A stretch of DNA of 64,000 nt from Parastagonospora avenae f. sp. tritici 18332-5 (GCA_022559985.1 JAFJTR010000026.1:186001-250000), one strand, 5' to 3'; numbered from the stretch's first letter, positions 21,419 through 31,983 are shown. Made by a program: numbers and translations. The notes: generated by a model from the sequence alone, not told the origin.

Positions 21419-22973
21419 ATGTCGCCAACACAGCAGGTCGAGCATACGGACTCGATAGCCAGCCAGGACCCAGCTCGCGAAGACTCCAAGAAGACGAAGA
21501 GCAAAAGGCCACCGAGTAAGCGGCACAGCGGCACAGCGGCACAGCGGGGCTACGTTGCGCAAAGAAGAGCGACACTGACGGGCATCAGATACGGCATTCC
21601 GGCAGCAGCGCTTGAAGGCATGGCAGTGCGTACAATGCACCGTGGGACAGCGCCAGATGACGGCTAACAACCCGCGACAGACCCATCTTAACCCCGAAGA
21701 CGGTCCTCCCGCTATTCTTCATCGTCGGCATCATATTCGCGCCCATTGGAGGATTGCTGCTGTACGCAAGCGCAAAGGTCAGCATACTCGATCAATACGT
21801 GTAGGAGCGGCAAGCTGACATCCAAACCAGGTCCAAGAGATCTCCATCGACTACACTGACTGCGTCGCGAATGCGCCCAACACGACCGCAAACTTCGAGA
21901 TTGGCGAAACACTCGCAGAAATCCCTAGCCAACATGTATCGGCGACCTTCAATACCAAGATGAAAGAACAGCCCAGATGGGGTCGTGCACGCGACAATTA
22001 CACCTGGCCAATGTCCGGAGTGTCCAGAGAGACAGATGTCTGCATTTTGAGCATTGCAATCCCCAATGATATCAAGCCGCCGATTCTTTTCTACTACCGC
22101 CTCACCAACTTCTACCAGAATCATCGTCGCTACGTCAAGTCCGTCGACATCGATCAGCTCAAAGGCAAGGCGAAGAGCGCCGCTGATATCAACTCTGGCG
22201 ATTGCACCCCTCTTAACACGAATGAGGACAACAAGCCATACTATCCTTGTGGGCTGATTGCGAACTCGATGTTCAATGACACCTTCGACAACTTCAGCAT
22301 TTCGAATCTCCCAAATGCCCCAGCAGATGGCCAGCAGCAATTCTTCAACTTTACCGCTCACGGGACATCCTGGTCCCATGAGGCTGATCTGTACGGAAAG
22401 ACTGCTTACAGGCCTGATGAGGTAGTCCCACCTCCGTTCTGGAAGGACCAATGGCCTGAAGACGGTTACAATACGACCGGACTTCCTGATTTACATACTT
22501 GGGAGCAGTTCCAAGTATGGATGAGGACTGCGGGCTTGCCGACCTTCAGCAAGCTAGCACAAAGAAGCGTTGATGACACGGTCATGCGCGCAGCGACCTA
22601 CAGGCTCAAGATCTACAACCGTACGACGTCCATCTCCGTCACCAAGCAAGACACATGCTAACAGCGTTCTAGACTTCCAAGTCGAGAAGTACAGCGGCAC
22701 CAAGTCCATCCTGATCTCTACACGTACCGTCATGGGTGGCAAGAATCCATTCCTTGGCATTGCGTATCTTGTCGTGGGTGGTCTCTGCCTCTTACTCGGA
22801 GTCGTATTCCTGGCTACGCATCTCATTAAGCCAAGGTCAGCACATTGCCACTCACAGTGCGGAACATTCATAGCTGACTTCCTCCTAGAAAACTTGGCGA
22901 CCACACCTACCTTACATGGAATAACGATCAGCCTAGTACGGCCACTACTACTGGTCGTGCAGGCGGCGCGTAG
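21419..22973 (+). CDS. cdc50: Cdc50/Lem3-family P4-ATPase (flippase) subunit
   Basis: Obligate partner of type IV P-type ATPases that flip phospholipids across Golgi, endosome and plasma membranes. Six exons: 21419-21515, 21589-21625, 21681-21777, 21831-22620, 22673-22835 and 22889-22973, giving 422 residues. The first membrane segment is LPLFFIVGIIFAPIGGLLLY and the second LVVGGLCLLLGVVFLATHLI, flanking a large lumenal loop with cysteines (TDCV, GDCTP, YPCGLIANSMFNDTF) and N-glycosylation sequons. RQQRLKAWQPILTPKTVLP before the first membrane span and the GTKSILISTR…GGKNPFLG block are family hallmarks. Which of the paralogues (Cdc50, Lem3, Crf1) it is cannot be settled here. Confidence 0.95.
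21521..21544 (+). repeat. Three tandem cggcacag units inside Cdc50 intron 1
   Basis: Three perfect 8 bp units directly follow the GTAAG donor of the first Cdc50 intron (21516-21588). The tract is non-coding and may vary in copy number between strains. Confidence 0.85.
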
Positions 22974-23530
22974 TCGTATACGGCAACACGTCCGAGCTAA
23001 GCGCGCACTTTTCTTCGTCCATTATATCCGTTAGCCTGGACCATGCTGGCAGCCTGGGCCTTCGCATTATGTTTGTATCATGTGGGACTGGAAGGCCTGG
23101 AGTTAAGGTGTTCAGAAAGACTGGAACAAGGTCTTTCGTATTTCGTCAATGCAATCATTATCATTCAATATTCAGTCCATCGTAATCTGACTAGGTGGAT
23201 GGTCCGAAACAAGTAACCTGTCAGATTCATTAGGATGGGTGGTGCTCAGACAAGTCTCATGGCACAACCGCTTTCATCGGCTTACAGAGGACAGCCAGAA
23301 CTTACGGACGGCCAACAACACAAACCCATGTAGACGTTCTGGAACCAAGGAATCCAGACTGCCTCGTGGCAGAGGATAAAAGTGCAGATGTGTCCTCGCC
23401 TTGTGCAACTACCGCAGAATCAGTTCTGTATCTGCATTCAAAACATTCGCTTCGCCAGCAGCAAAGTTTTCACAAGGCTCCTTGTTCGATTTACCTCCCA
23501 TTCTTCACGCTCCTTTCGCTACCGGAAGCC
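22974..23530 (+). promoter_or_regulatory. Upstream region of the secreted metalloprotease
   Basis: About 560 nt. A candidate TATA-like ggataaaag lies at 23375-23383, about 150 nt before the metalloprotease ATG. The metalloprotease frame is open upstream to 23366, but the signal peptide requires the start at 23531. Confidence 0.5.
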
Positions 23531-24415
23531 ATGTTTACACCTATTCTCCTTGCTTCGCTAGGCCTCCTGGCGTCGGCAACCAAGAGCTTCGACTGCGGAA
23601 CCGACACCAATCATGCTTCGGACGAATTTCTTCAAACCATACAAGCCCTACATGGTGGCTCGAAAGGTGGCTCACCAGCTGCTCGTGCCGCTCTTGCTGC
23701 CCGCGATGCGCCTTCTGGTCCCATCAAAATCGATGCCGTCTTCCACATTGTGGCCACAGCCGCGAAGAAGAGCACCATCACAAACAGCATGCCCTCCGCC
23801 CAACTTGACTCTCTGAATGAAGCCTATAAGCCGTACGACATCAGCTTCAACCTCATCAATGTGACCTGGACAACCAACGACGACTGGGCTGTTGGCGACA
23901 AGCCCGCCGACGACGCCATGAAGAAATCCCTCCGTCAAGGCAGCTACGACACGCTGAACATCTACTTCCAAACTGACCTGATGGGCGGCGTTCTCGGGCG
24001 CTGCACGCTGCCCTCGTCAATGGCGCAGAACAAGGCCGATCCGTCAGTCTACTACAACGACGGATGCAACGTCAACGCAAACACCATGCCCCAGGGCGCC
24101 ATGAACGGCTACAATGCCGGGAAAACGGCCGTCCACGAGACGGGTCACTGGATGGGATTGTTGCACACGTTCGAAGGCGGGTCGTGCGACGGGCCGGGCG
24201 ATTACATTGACGACACGCCGGCGGAGAAGACGGCCACGGATGGGTGTCCGACTGCTCCTGCGAAGCGCACTTGTCCTGATCAGCAGAAGGCTGGCGAGAG
24301 TGATCCGATCCATAATTACATGGATTACTCGATTGACTCGTGCTATGAGGGCTTCACGGACTTGCAGGTCGCGAGGATGAGGAACATGTGGGGGATGTAC
24401 CGGAATGGTAACTAA
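23531..24415 (+). CDS. Secreted M43-family zinc metalloprotease
   Basis: Single-exon gene of 294 residues, similar to fungal extracellular metalloproteases of the pappalysin-like M43 group (Mep1 type). The signal peptide is MFTPILLASLGLLASATKS. The extended zinc motif HETGHWMGLLH (HExxHxxGxxH, His202, His206 and His212 with catalytic Glu203) is intact, and the Met-turn sits in HNYMDYS about 50 residues later. Cysteines around SCDGPGDYIDDTPAE, DGCPTAP and DSCYEGFTD fit the conserved disulphides. Secreted members degrade host or environmental protein in saprotrophs and pathogens. The in-frame upstream extension to 23366 would bury the signal peptide, so the ATG at 23531 is preferred. Confidence 0.94.
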   Translation: MFTPILLASLGLLASATKSFDCGTDTNHASDEFLQTIQALHGGSKGGSPAARAALAARDAPSGPIKIDAVFHIVATAAKKSTITNSMPSAQLDSLNEAYKPYDISFNLINVTWTTNDDWAVGDKPADDAMKKSLRQGSYDTLNIYFQTDLMGGVLGRCTLPSSMAQNKADPSVYYNDGCNVNANTMPQGAMNGYNAGKTAVHETGHWMGLLHTFEGGSCDGPGDYIDDTPAEKTATDGCPTAPAKRTCPDQQKAGESDPIHNYMDYSIDSCYEGFTDLQVARMRNMWGMYRNGN

Positions 24416-24703
24416 GTTGGTGGAAGAAGTGATTTGCTCTGCCTGCCTTGCTTCTTTGTTCTTTGCTGAGTGTTTTCTGATTTTATTGTGACTTTTTGGG
24501 ATTTGCGTTTTGATCTGCTGGCCTTGGTTGTATAGTATATTCTTGCAAGCGTTGCACATAGACTGTGTCCTGTCAAAAATGGAGCTCCTGATGACTACAT
24601 TGATCTCTTCACGATCCTTGCATTGGTGTCTTTGCGTAGATCTTCTTCCACGATGGCTTGGTACAACCACACCCCACGCTCTCGAACCCTTACTGGTGAG
24701 GTC

Positions 24704-24761
24704 GCATCGCTATACATTCCGCATCGCTATACATTCCGCATCGCTATACATTCCGCATCGC
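24704..24761. repeat. 17 bp minisatellite, about 3.4 copies
   Basis: Three perfect units of gcatcgctatacattcc (24704-24720, 24721-24737, 24738-24754) followed by the first seven bases of a fourth. It is intergenic, downstream of the M43 metalloprotease. Confidence 0.95.
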
Positions 24762-25460
24762 TCAACAGCACGCGCATTTGAGCAATGCCTACATTCGTAC
24801 TCCAGCGATTGAGCGCACCTAATGCGACCTTGCCCCACTCACCCATCTCAACCAATAGCCTGGCAATAGCTCACGCACACGTCAGCAAACATCATGCAAA
24901 CACCTTCTGACTTCTCTCAGACTACGATGTGGTACTCACGTGGGAAATCCAGACCTCCCATCCCTGACGCTCGGTCACACAAGAACCAGGCCTCGACCCC
25001 TACGCCAGCCCAGACCACCATAGGGCAAAGACACCCCACCGCGTCTAGTCCTTCCCTACAACCTTCCCCACTAACCGCGAAACAATCAAACGTTGCGAAT
25101 CGAAGCAGCATGCGACCGAAACGCCGCTTCTGAACCCAAATGCTTTGTCCGCCCGCAAGCGGAAAGAGGCACGTGACACATACAATGGAAGGAACATCCA
25201 TGGGCCGCACCTCGACGCGCAAGCAGCACCAGCTCGAATACAAAGGTTATCTGAAAGGACGCCGCGAGCGAGCAGAGACTTTGCGCGCACCTACAATAAT
25301 AACCTAAAACACACAATACATATACGACGAGCCAACCTATCAGCAACTGATCAGCGACGACTTCAAAGAAACAAACGACCTACCAGCGACTTCTGAGCGA
25401 CTGCTTGAAAAGAAAAATCACCCCCTTCACACTCTTGTGCCACAAAGGCAAGACATCTCA

Positions 25461-25688
25461 ATGCGCCACTCCCTCCACCGCCGCTTAACCTCCACCTCAT
25501 CCTCTTCTCCAACACACATCTCAAAACCCCCCTCCGTCCTACGCTACACCCTCATCCTCCTCAAAGCGCGCCCGACGATTTCAGACATCACCATCCTCTC
25601 CATCTACGCATCGACTAGAAGTCCCGCGCCGTCGTACAGACTGAGATTGAGCCCGGACGTTGAACCGCCGCCGCCGTATGAGCCTTGA
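25461..25688 (+). CDS. Doubtful small hypothetical protein
   Basis: 75-codon frame starting MRHSLHRRLTSTSSSS and ending VEPPPPYEP. Its Ser/Pro content and the PPPPYEP tail look like a real disordered peptide. A different frame just downstream (about 25685-25921) has a hydrophobic stretch that could be a membrane span, so the two might be exons of one gene, but I found no phase-compatible splice pair with a good acceptor. No homologue recognised. Confidence 0.25.
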   Translation: MRHSLHRRLTSTSSSSPTHISKPPSVLRYTLILLKARPTISDITILSIYASTRSPAPSYRLRLSPDVEPPPPYEP

Positions 25689-26477
25689 CCGGGGGAGTGA
25701 CGTCGACGTCGAATTGGGTGGAGAGGATTGATGGGGTGGGGTTGTATGTGGTAAGGTATGCGCTTGTGAGCGTGGTTTGTGCGGGGATTGGGACGGTGGG
25801 GTTGGGGGTTGTGAGGGTTTTGGGGAGGCGTTGGAGGCGTTGTAGGGGAGGGAGGGGAGGGAGGAAAAGGAGGATGGGGGGAGGGCGGAAGAGGAAGGAT
25901 TCGGGGACGGAAGAGATTTAGGAGTGGGGCCAAGTCGAGGGTGAGGAGACGGGGAAGTGCGAAAAGAAAGGCTAGGAGTGTGCCGGATGTTGGAGATAGC
26001 TGTGTTGTGTCGTAAATTGTGTCCCGGTCACGAATTTCTTTCTTTGGAGCGAAACGCCTTGTGACAAAGGCGCAAAACTCATTTAATAACGCTCAATCAA
26101 ATCTCCTATACACAACCGCAGTACACAAAGCCTGGCCACGACGTCTCAGAAGCTGTTGCTGCATGTTGGTACTGTTGGTGTTATTCTTACGATGTGCACC
26201 TCCCTGGAACATCTACTATGATGTGATCAGTAATGTTATAAGCGGGTAGCCTTGTTAGGGGTTATAATTATCTAGTTCAGTCTAAAAGCGACATCTATCA
26301 ACAGCTATCTAGACCCTTAAAGACCTTTATGACGAACCCTGCCAATAAGAGCGTACGGCAGTGTTTCTGCTCGCCACATGGTCAGGCTAGAGGAGGTTGC
26401 ATATGTTCTGAGAACGATGACATACGTCGAACGAAAGGAGCCAACTCCCCATAATCACCTCGCAAAACTACATAGCC

Positions 26478-27224
26478 CTACCAATCAGCCAACTTATCGA
26501 GCTCGGACAAATCCCTCGGCCCAATATTCAACTCCTTCCTTGCTACCTCGACCGCCTTGCCGAAGATATTAGCCCCCCATTTCGACCTGCACACATCATC
26601 CGCCTCATCGACGCCAAACCCAATGCCGAGAAATGCATCAGAGGGGTCGGCGTAAACCGGCTCCCTGCCTCCGAGAGCATCAAGTTGCTTGCGCAAGTCT
26701 GGCACTTTGTAAGAGAATTTGTACAGGTTTGCTTTTTTGGAGATGTAGGCTGCTCCTGATCATTTGGTCAGTGTCGAGCTACAGCGATGGAAAGGGGATG
26801 GAAAGGGAACATACGTCGCCTCCACACGCCAGCATCAACACGCCCAATCTCATCGCCCAGGGCAATCAGGTCATCCGTAATCGTCGCGTCCAGGATCTTC
26901 TGAAGTGTAGTCTGCACATCGTCCAAGTCAAAACACGCAATAGAAGTCTGGACGTGACATCTAACATACCTTGTCTTCAAATATCCGCGCTTTCTCAGCT
27001 AAAATGAAGTGTCCGGCGCTCACATATTTCGTGCCTTTTACCTCAAGAGGACTGCGATACCATGGCGAGAGAAATCTGCCTTCACTTGCAGTATCCGGTT
27101 CGCAGAAGAAAACGGACTGCGGTCCGAATTTGTTCCTGGTGGATGCGGGTTTAGCGCGAGCAGCAAAAGTAGAACTAGTAGATGTTTTGGATTTTGCTAC
27201 GGCTTTGCGCTTGGATTTTGGCAT
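26478..27224 (-). CDS. NADAR-domain (YbiA-like) protein
   Basis: Three exons on the minus strand, 26970-27224, 26815-26911 and 26478-26755, give 209 residues. After a basic N-terminus (MPKSKRKAVAKSK) the NADAR fold is recognisable: FLSPWYRSPLEVKGTKYVSA, then GHFILAEKARIFEDK, LGDEIGRVDAGVWRR, LYKFSYKVPDLRKQL, FLGIGFGVDEAD and KWGANIFGKAVEVARKEL. NADAR proteins act on N-glycosidic bonds: some bacterial ones reverse guanine ADP-ribosylation and RibX types cleave riboflavin intermediates. The typical S-x-EH motif (E. coli YbiA has TSEHY) reads SAGHF here, so the glutamate is replaced by glycine and activity may differ. The annotated ATG at 27224 is the first in frame. The basic N-terminus could be a nuclear-targeting or DNA-contact tail. 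Confidence 0.82.
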
Positions 27225-28313
27225 GTTTGGAGATGGCCGCGAGAACACAAGTATGATGGGGTGGAGGAGTGTGGGGATTTATGGAAAGGGTTGGGGGGCT
27301 GTGCGATATTTTGTTATGGCCTGAGGCATTGCAAGGCGCGGTTTGGTGTCTTGAGATTGACGGTGGAGGTGGCTGTGCGCTGGTTGTCAGAGGTTTTAGG
27401 GTTGAGATGGACGGCTGCACTGGGTGAATGCTGTTGCCTGATGGTAAGTGAGTCGCGAGGTTAAGCGAGGGTAGATGGGGTCAGATTTGGCTGTCCTGCA
27501 GCACTGACACTTCCAAGGTTAAGAAGCGGGTTTAATGCAACGTTGCGACAGTGCTATGTTAAAATGGCCATGTTGCCTTGATGCCCCAGGTGTTGATATC
27601 TGCCCGAGTCGCTTTAGATCACGGGACTGTTCATATAGAAGCTTAACTTGTCCGAGCAAGAAGGAAGTCTCGTGTTACTATCAGAAGAGCTGCAGGACGA
27701 CTGAGATGGAACGTCCGCATCGTCGATGTAGGATATCGGTTCCATATGCGTAGAGCTGAAGTATAGCTAGAAAGACAGTGCGAAAGAAGGCGGAGAAAAG
27801 TCGTGTGCGGTGAGGAAGAAGAGTTAGAAACGCTGAAAAATACCAAGATAGGCTTTCTGGTTGAAGGAATGGTTATTGGTGAAGCTTGGAAGAGTTGTAA
27901 TAGGAAGTACGAGATATGTGTAGGGAGACTAGTTGAGATTTTCGAGCCTTGGGGTGGGAGTGGCAGGAAATGTGACCGCGAAATGGTCTTTTGCGCGGTA
28001 GCTGCATCGATGCTGTCACTGCTATAAAGAAATTTTCCGTTGAGCGTGTGGAAAGCAAACATTCACGCTTGTTTTCGTCTCAAGCCACGTGATCCAGATC
28101 AGGGTACAGCAAACAGTGGCGCTGAAACATGACCTTTCACCTAAACCTGCGGCTGCCTGTGCACTTGTAGCTAGCCTTGACTTGCGCCTAAAACCCGAAT
28201 GCTCTCAAGATCGCAGCAGGGTCGCTCAACACCTGCCACCTCACCATTCATAACCCACAATCAACCACTGCGACAATTCAGTGGATTTCAACACAACACT
28301 TCTCACCGCAACC
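27225..28313. promoter_or_regulatory. Divergent intergenic region
   Basis: About 1.1 kb between the NADAR gene (-) and the membrane-protein gene (+). A 139-codon minus frame (27643-28062) starts with ATG but has no recognisable domain and a random-looking composition; I do not call it. Nothing else is seen. Confidence 0.5.
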
Positions 28314-29000
28314 ATGCCCCGCCACCGCGAATCGATCTGGATTGAGACGGTCATAGCCGATGCTTTCGACAAGCTCGGCTTGATTGCATCCCGCCTAATT
28401 CACAATACGCCATTCGAATACTGGCTGCTGAATCGCGAGGGCCAGATCGGCACATTCTTCCTCACTCTCATAGTCGGCTCGCTCATCTGGCTCATCTTCT
28501 TGGATTACTCACTGCGCAAATCTTCTAAAGCCGCTGCAATCGAAGCGTCTGCCCGTGAGGCTGAGGCTAAGGTCAATACCGAAGATGATATCTGGCCCCT
28601 TTACGATAGAACTTTCTCTCCTTCAAGCACCGGGGACACGCCAATCATGAAGAGGCTCGCTCCCCGAGGCCACGAGCCCACTAACGCTCAAGTCAACATC
28701 TCGCCATTCCATCTCTCTCGCAACCTTGCTGATCCTCCTACCCTGGCCTACCCTACTCTTCCTGGCTGGAACGAGACGCCTGAAGACTACGACTTTTGCG
28801 CGGACGACGATGGGGCCCCGCCGTTTTCGCAGCCCCAGGGTCGCAACTTTGCGCGGCTTGCTACGGAGGCTCCGACTAGCTTTGAGTCGCTGAGGGAGAG
28901 GGGAATGGTGAATAGGGATGGGACGCCGACGAAGAAGTATCGGCTGCATCAACTGCTGGAGGAGGACGGCGTGTACACTATTCGTGAGTATCTCTGGTAA
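28314..29000 (+). CDS. Uncharacterised single-pass membrane protein
   Basis: Single exon, 228 residues, starting MPRHRESIWIETVIADAFDK. One clear membrane span, FFLTLIVGSLIWLIFLDY, lies at about residues 46-63, followed by a basic RKSSK (so the C-terminus is probably cytosolic) and an Ala/Glu-rich helix. The remaining 140 residues are Pro-rich and probably disordered, ending in the structured-looking LHQLLEEDGVYTIREYLW. I do not recognise the family. The upstream frame extension to 28281 lacks an ATG. Confidence 0.7.
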   Translation: MPRHRESIWIETVIADAFDKLGLIASRLIHNTPFEYWLLNREGQIGTFFLTLIVGSLIWLIFLDYSLRKSSKAAAIEASAREAEAKVNTEDDIWPLYDRTFSPSSTGDTPIMKRLAPRGHEPTNAQVNISPFHLSRNLADPPTLAYPTLPGWNETPEDYDFCADDDGAPPFSQPQGRNFARLATEAPTSFESLRERGMVNRDGTPTKKYRLHQLLEEDGVYTIREYLW

Positions 29001-29780
29001 GGGGAAAATGTGTGGTGAGGAACAGCATACGCGGAAATGTGGAATGTAGACGAATTCAGAAGAATTGAAACACTTGGACATAATTGCATATACGGAAAGA
29101 GTGAGAAGTGTGCAGAGTATCTCTTAGATCTCGGAATTGATACCATTGTCTCATTTCCGCCTTCACTAGTACACCAACCCTTGTGCTGCTGTTCATATGT
29201 GATGTTGATCTGCAGTCACGTGTAAGGCTTAGTGGTACTACGACTCGGAGAAGTACTAATGATCTGGATAATTGCTACAGACTGTAACCCGCCTTCGTCA
29301 TAGGCAGTATTGGAGCTTACAGAAGCCAATCGTTGTCGTTTTACGGCCCGTTGCGAGCGCTGGGTGTTGTTGCGCTGATCACCGTCCCGCACTGCCTTCG
29401 GTGGCGCAAATCCCGGCTCCCGAGAGGCTGACAGATACCCTGACAGACAAATGGGTGGCAGTGATTTCCTCTTAGCCAGTCAGCTCCAGGCGGGGAAGCG
29501 GGAAAGCAGGTACTACTTATGCACATGCGTTTGAGTAGATTCCGTTCTGGGATCAATTTTCTCATACAGAAGGACGGACAGCAGGTCATTTCAGGCGACT
29601 TCAAGGTACATCATAAAGCCCACATCCTTTCCAGATGCTACAATCTCGCTTTTCTTCACCTTCCAATTCAGAATTCGAAGACCAAGGCTAGTTCCGCACA
29701 TTTATAGACGGCAGCTCTATCAACAACTCGTTCAACCTGCACTGTTGGTTAGCGCATCAAAAGCTTGTACAGCTCCGACC
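29001..29780. other. Intergenic region
   Basis: About 780 nt between the membrane-protein gene and the first small membrane peptide gene. Frames shorter than 90 codons occur on both strands without recognisable content. Confidence 0.5.
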
Positions 29781-30056
29781 ATGCCTAACTGGCCCACCGA
29801 AGTTGTTTTAGCTTTCATGACCCTCTTGGTGGCTTGCGTACCACTCGCAGCATATCTATGGCGTCGATTTTGTCGACGTGGATTCCGTCCACCTTCCGTG
29901 CAAGGTGCGAACATATTTCAGAATGTGTTGTTGCGCTCTCAATACTTACCAAGTCTAGACGTTGAGATCGGCGGCCATGATTACACTCAGCGACGGGTCC
30001 TCGCTCGGTTCGACTCTATCACACAAACTCAGACGACTATATTCAGCATGTTTTGA
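29781..30056 (+). CDS. Small single-pass membrane protein, paralogue 1
   Basis: 91 residues. It starts MPNW, then a membrane span VVLAFMTLLVACVPLAAYLW followed directly by RRFCRRGFRPP. The layout (MPxW, 20-residue span ending YxW, then a strongly basic stretch) is repeated in the 82-residue protein at 31442-31690, and both end with FDS(I/T)-type tails. By the positive-inside rule the C-terminus should be cytosolic. It is too short for a confident homology call, but resemblance to an independent neighbour argues that both are real. Function unknown. Confidence 0.55.
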   Translation: MPNWPTEVVLAFMTLLVACVPLAAYLWRRFCRRGFRPPSVQGANIFQNVLLRSQYLPSLDVEIGGHDYTQRRVLARFDSITQTQTTIFSMF

Positions 30057-31441
30057 ACCAAGTGTTGCTGACCTTAGCTTCCATTGGCTATTGCTTTTCC
30101 TTTGATGTGCTGGAGGATTTGCGAGAATTGGGAGTACTTGCTATTATTTGCCAGTGTCCGTACATAGCAATCCTCATTATCACGTGAGCTGCTGATGCAT
30201 AGGCCTGCAGGCCTGTACACGGCAGAACTGTATATGAACGCGTTCGTACGATAGATAGAACATCATCAATCTGCAACAATATACACTCGTAACTTGATCA
30301 ACCCCACCGTACAATATTGTACACTCACTTACTGCAACTATCGCGCTGCAGACGAAGTGCTACTAACAGCCAGAGTAATTTTATCTGACGCTCAATGACT
30401 GCACACCTGTTTGATGGACTTCAGGCTCATGCATTAATATCATGCTTGTGATGCACCCACCCCATATCTGGCATCTAAATTCCTTATACAAACCTTTACC
30501 ATTGTTCCTCTCTTCGCCGATTGAAGCCAATAGGTCCGGACACCTAAAGGCCAATGTTATACAAATTGAAGCCGATGAGGTTGGACAGATGACAAAAACA
30601 TCTTCACCGGTGCGCAATAGCCCTGCAAAGTCTCTCGGTACGCATCATGTTCTCTGGTGCGGGACAACCCCCCCGCACCCTCACAGTATCTCAGAACCAA
30701 TGAGTACATATGCAGCCCTAGAGCCTGCCACGCCCCCATCTCATGTTTCGATATCCCCAGTTCACGAATTAAAAGTATTTACGGCTCTAGCTGTACTGTA
30801 TGCGAGGCATGGTAGCATACGAATGGCACAAAAGAATCAGGGCAGTGTGCCCTTCTACCAAGGGACATGCGGGGTTAAGGTCATCACACATATGCACGTC
30901 TTAGCGCAGGTTACATTTCACTCATCCCACGCCAACCATTTTCACTACCTGCAGATTAAACCACCCGCCTTCCGCCCTTTAAAACCTTATTCTGTGTATT
31001 GCAGAACATGTGATATCGCGTTCGAGCGCGTATAACTGTTCGCCCTTGGTAGCGTCCAATCGCGTCGTCTTTCACGCGCATCCATGTCAACTGGCCTGAG
31101 ACGCCTGTCTGCATACATGAAAAAATCTAAAATGGTGTGTTGAGGACGCAGCCCAAGTCTATCTGACATCAAACCACTTGGGATGCGAGCATTCGCTCTG
31201 AGACCCACGCTGACAGCGACCACTTGGTATGTAACCCGCTTTTAACAAAACCATTTGGGATAAAGCCATCTGGGACCACATGGAATAGGAACGCCACGCG
31301 TTGAGTTTCTGACATAAAAGGCCACTTCCAGCTGCAGAATGCCATTTTGCTCCGTATTCAAATCATCGCGTTGCTTTCCCTTCACCGTGCAAATATCCTT
31401 CGAAACAACAATCAACATCTAAGATTTCTACGACCTAAGTC
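30057..31441. other. Intergenic region between the small membrane paralogues
   Basis: About 1.4 kb. It contains a doubtful 197-codon frame (30442-31035) and, near the right end, four imperfect copies of a CCACTTGGGAT-like motif (31174, 31220, 31251, 31266) about 170-270 nt upstream of the second small gene. AT-rich overall. Confidence 0.5.
30442..31035 (+). CDS. Doubtful hypothetical frame
   Basis: 197 codons from ATG (MLVMHPPHIWHLNSLYKP) to stop. No domain, signal peptide or membrane span is evident and the amino-acid mix looks random. One frame of this length is about what chance would give somewhere in a window of this size. Listed only because it is the longest open frame in this interval. 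Confidence 0.15.
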   Translation: MLVMHPPHIWHLNSLYKPLPLFLSSPIEANRSGHLKANVIQIEADEVGQMTKTSSPVRNSPAKSLGTHHVLWCGTTPPHPHSISEPMSTYAALEPATPPSHVSISPVHELKVFTALAVLYARHGSIRMAQKNQGSVPFYQGTCGVKVITHMHVLAQVTFHSSHANHFHYLQIKPPAFRPLKPYSVYCRTCDIAFERV

Positions 31442-31690
31442 ATGCCTGCCTGGTCTATCGAAGCTATTCTGACCCTCGTGGGTATCTTCACCGCCATCTT
31501 TCTCGCCGGTATTGCACCTGCAATCTACATATGGCGTCGTCGTGGTCGAAGTCGTCCGGTCCCTGCCATGACACAAGGTATGAATGTTTCCGAGTCGATC
31601 TCTTCGATTCGCATCGCTGATGGGACTCAGTCTCTGAGGTTGGGACTCATAGATATAGTCAGTGACTCGTTCTGGTTCGATTCGACTTAA
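31442..31690 (+). CDS. Small single-pass membrane protein, paralogue 2
   Basis: 82 residues. It starts MPAW, then a membrane span LTLVGIFTAIFLAGIAPAIY followed by IWRRRGRSRP, the same layout as the protein at 29781-30056. The two spans differ in sequence but the framing residues (MPxW, Y-x-W-R-R) are kept. The tail ends SDSFWFDST. I infer an old tandem duplication. Function unknown; candidate roles such as a membrane microprotein regulator are speculation. Confidence 0.55.
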   Translation: MPAWSIEAILTLVGIFTAIFLAGIAPAIYIWRRRGRSRPVPAMTQGMNVSESISSIRIADGTQSLRLGLIDIVSDSFWFDST

Positions 31691-31983
31691 TCAAACGCAC
31701 TCAGAGTATTGTTGTTAGCGTTTATTTGATTGAGGCTTAGAAAAGTTCATGAGCTGCTGTTGCTATAGTAGCGCGGAGCCGTGACGACTCCGCCAGGGAA
31801 ACGTTCGGCAGGCCGAGGTGTTTTCCTTCATCATAAGTGGCTTGCACTGCAGATATTAGCGGTACATCAAACTCCAGATCAGTTTTATACGCGGAGCGAC
31901 ATTGAATGTTCTTTTCAATGTGCTTATTCTCATATGATCCTAAGCTCATTCAGGCAGTGACAGACAAAGTGACATCAAGCTCT

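Larger units (their letters stand above)
24416..26477. other. Gene-poor region with minisatellite
   Basis: About 2 kb between the metalloprotease and the NADAR-domain gene. It holds a 17 bp minisatellite at 24704-24761 and one doubtful small frame at 25461-25688. The segment 25680-25920 is strongly G-rich on the + strand and opens overlapping Pro-rich (minus) and Gly/Arg-rich (plus) frames by composition alone. From 26230 on it is AT-rich. Confidence 0.5.

Noticed and set aside
25604..25933. Pro-rich minus frame and Gly/Arg-rich plus frame
   Set aside because: Both arise from a G-rich tract on the + strand; composition, not coding, explains them.
27643..28062. 139-codon minus frame with ATG
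   Set aside because: No domain, Ser/Thr-rich random composition, and sits in a divergent promoter interval.
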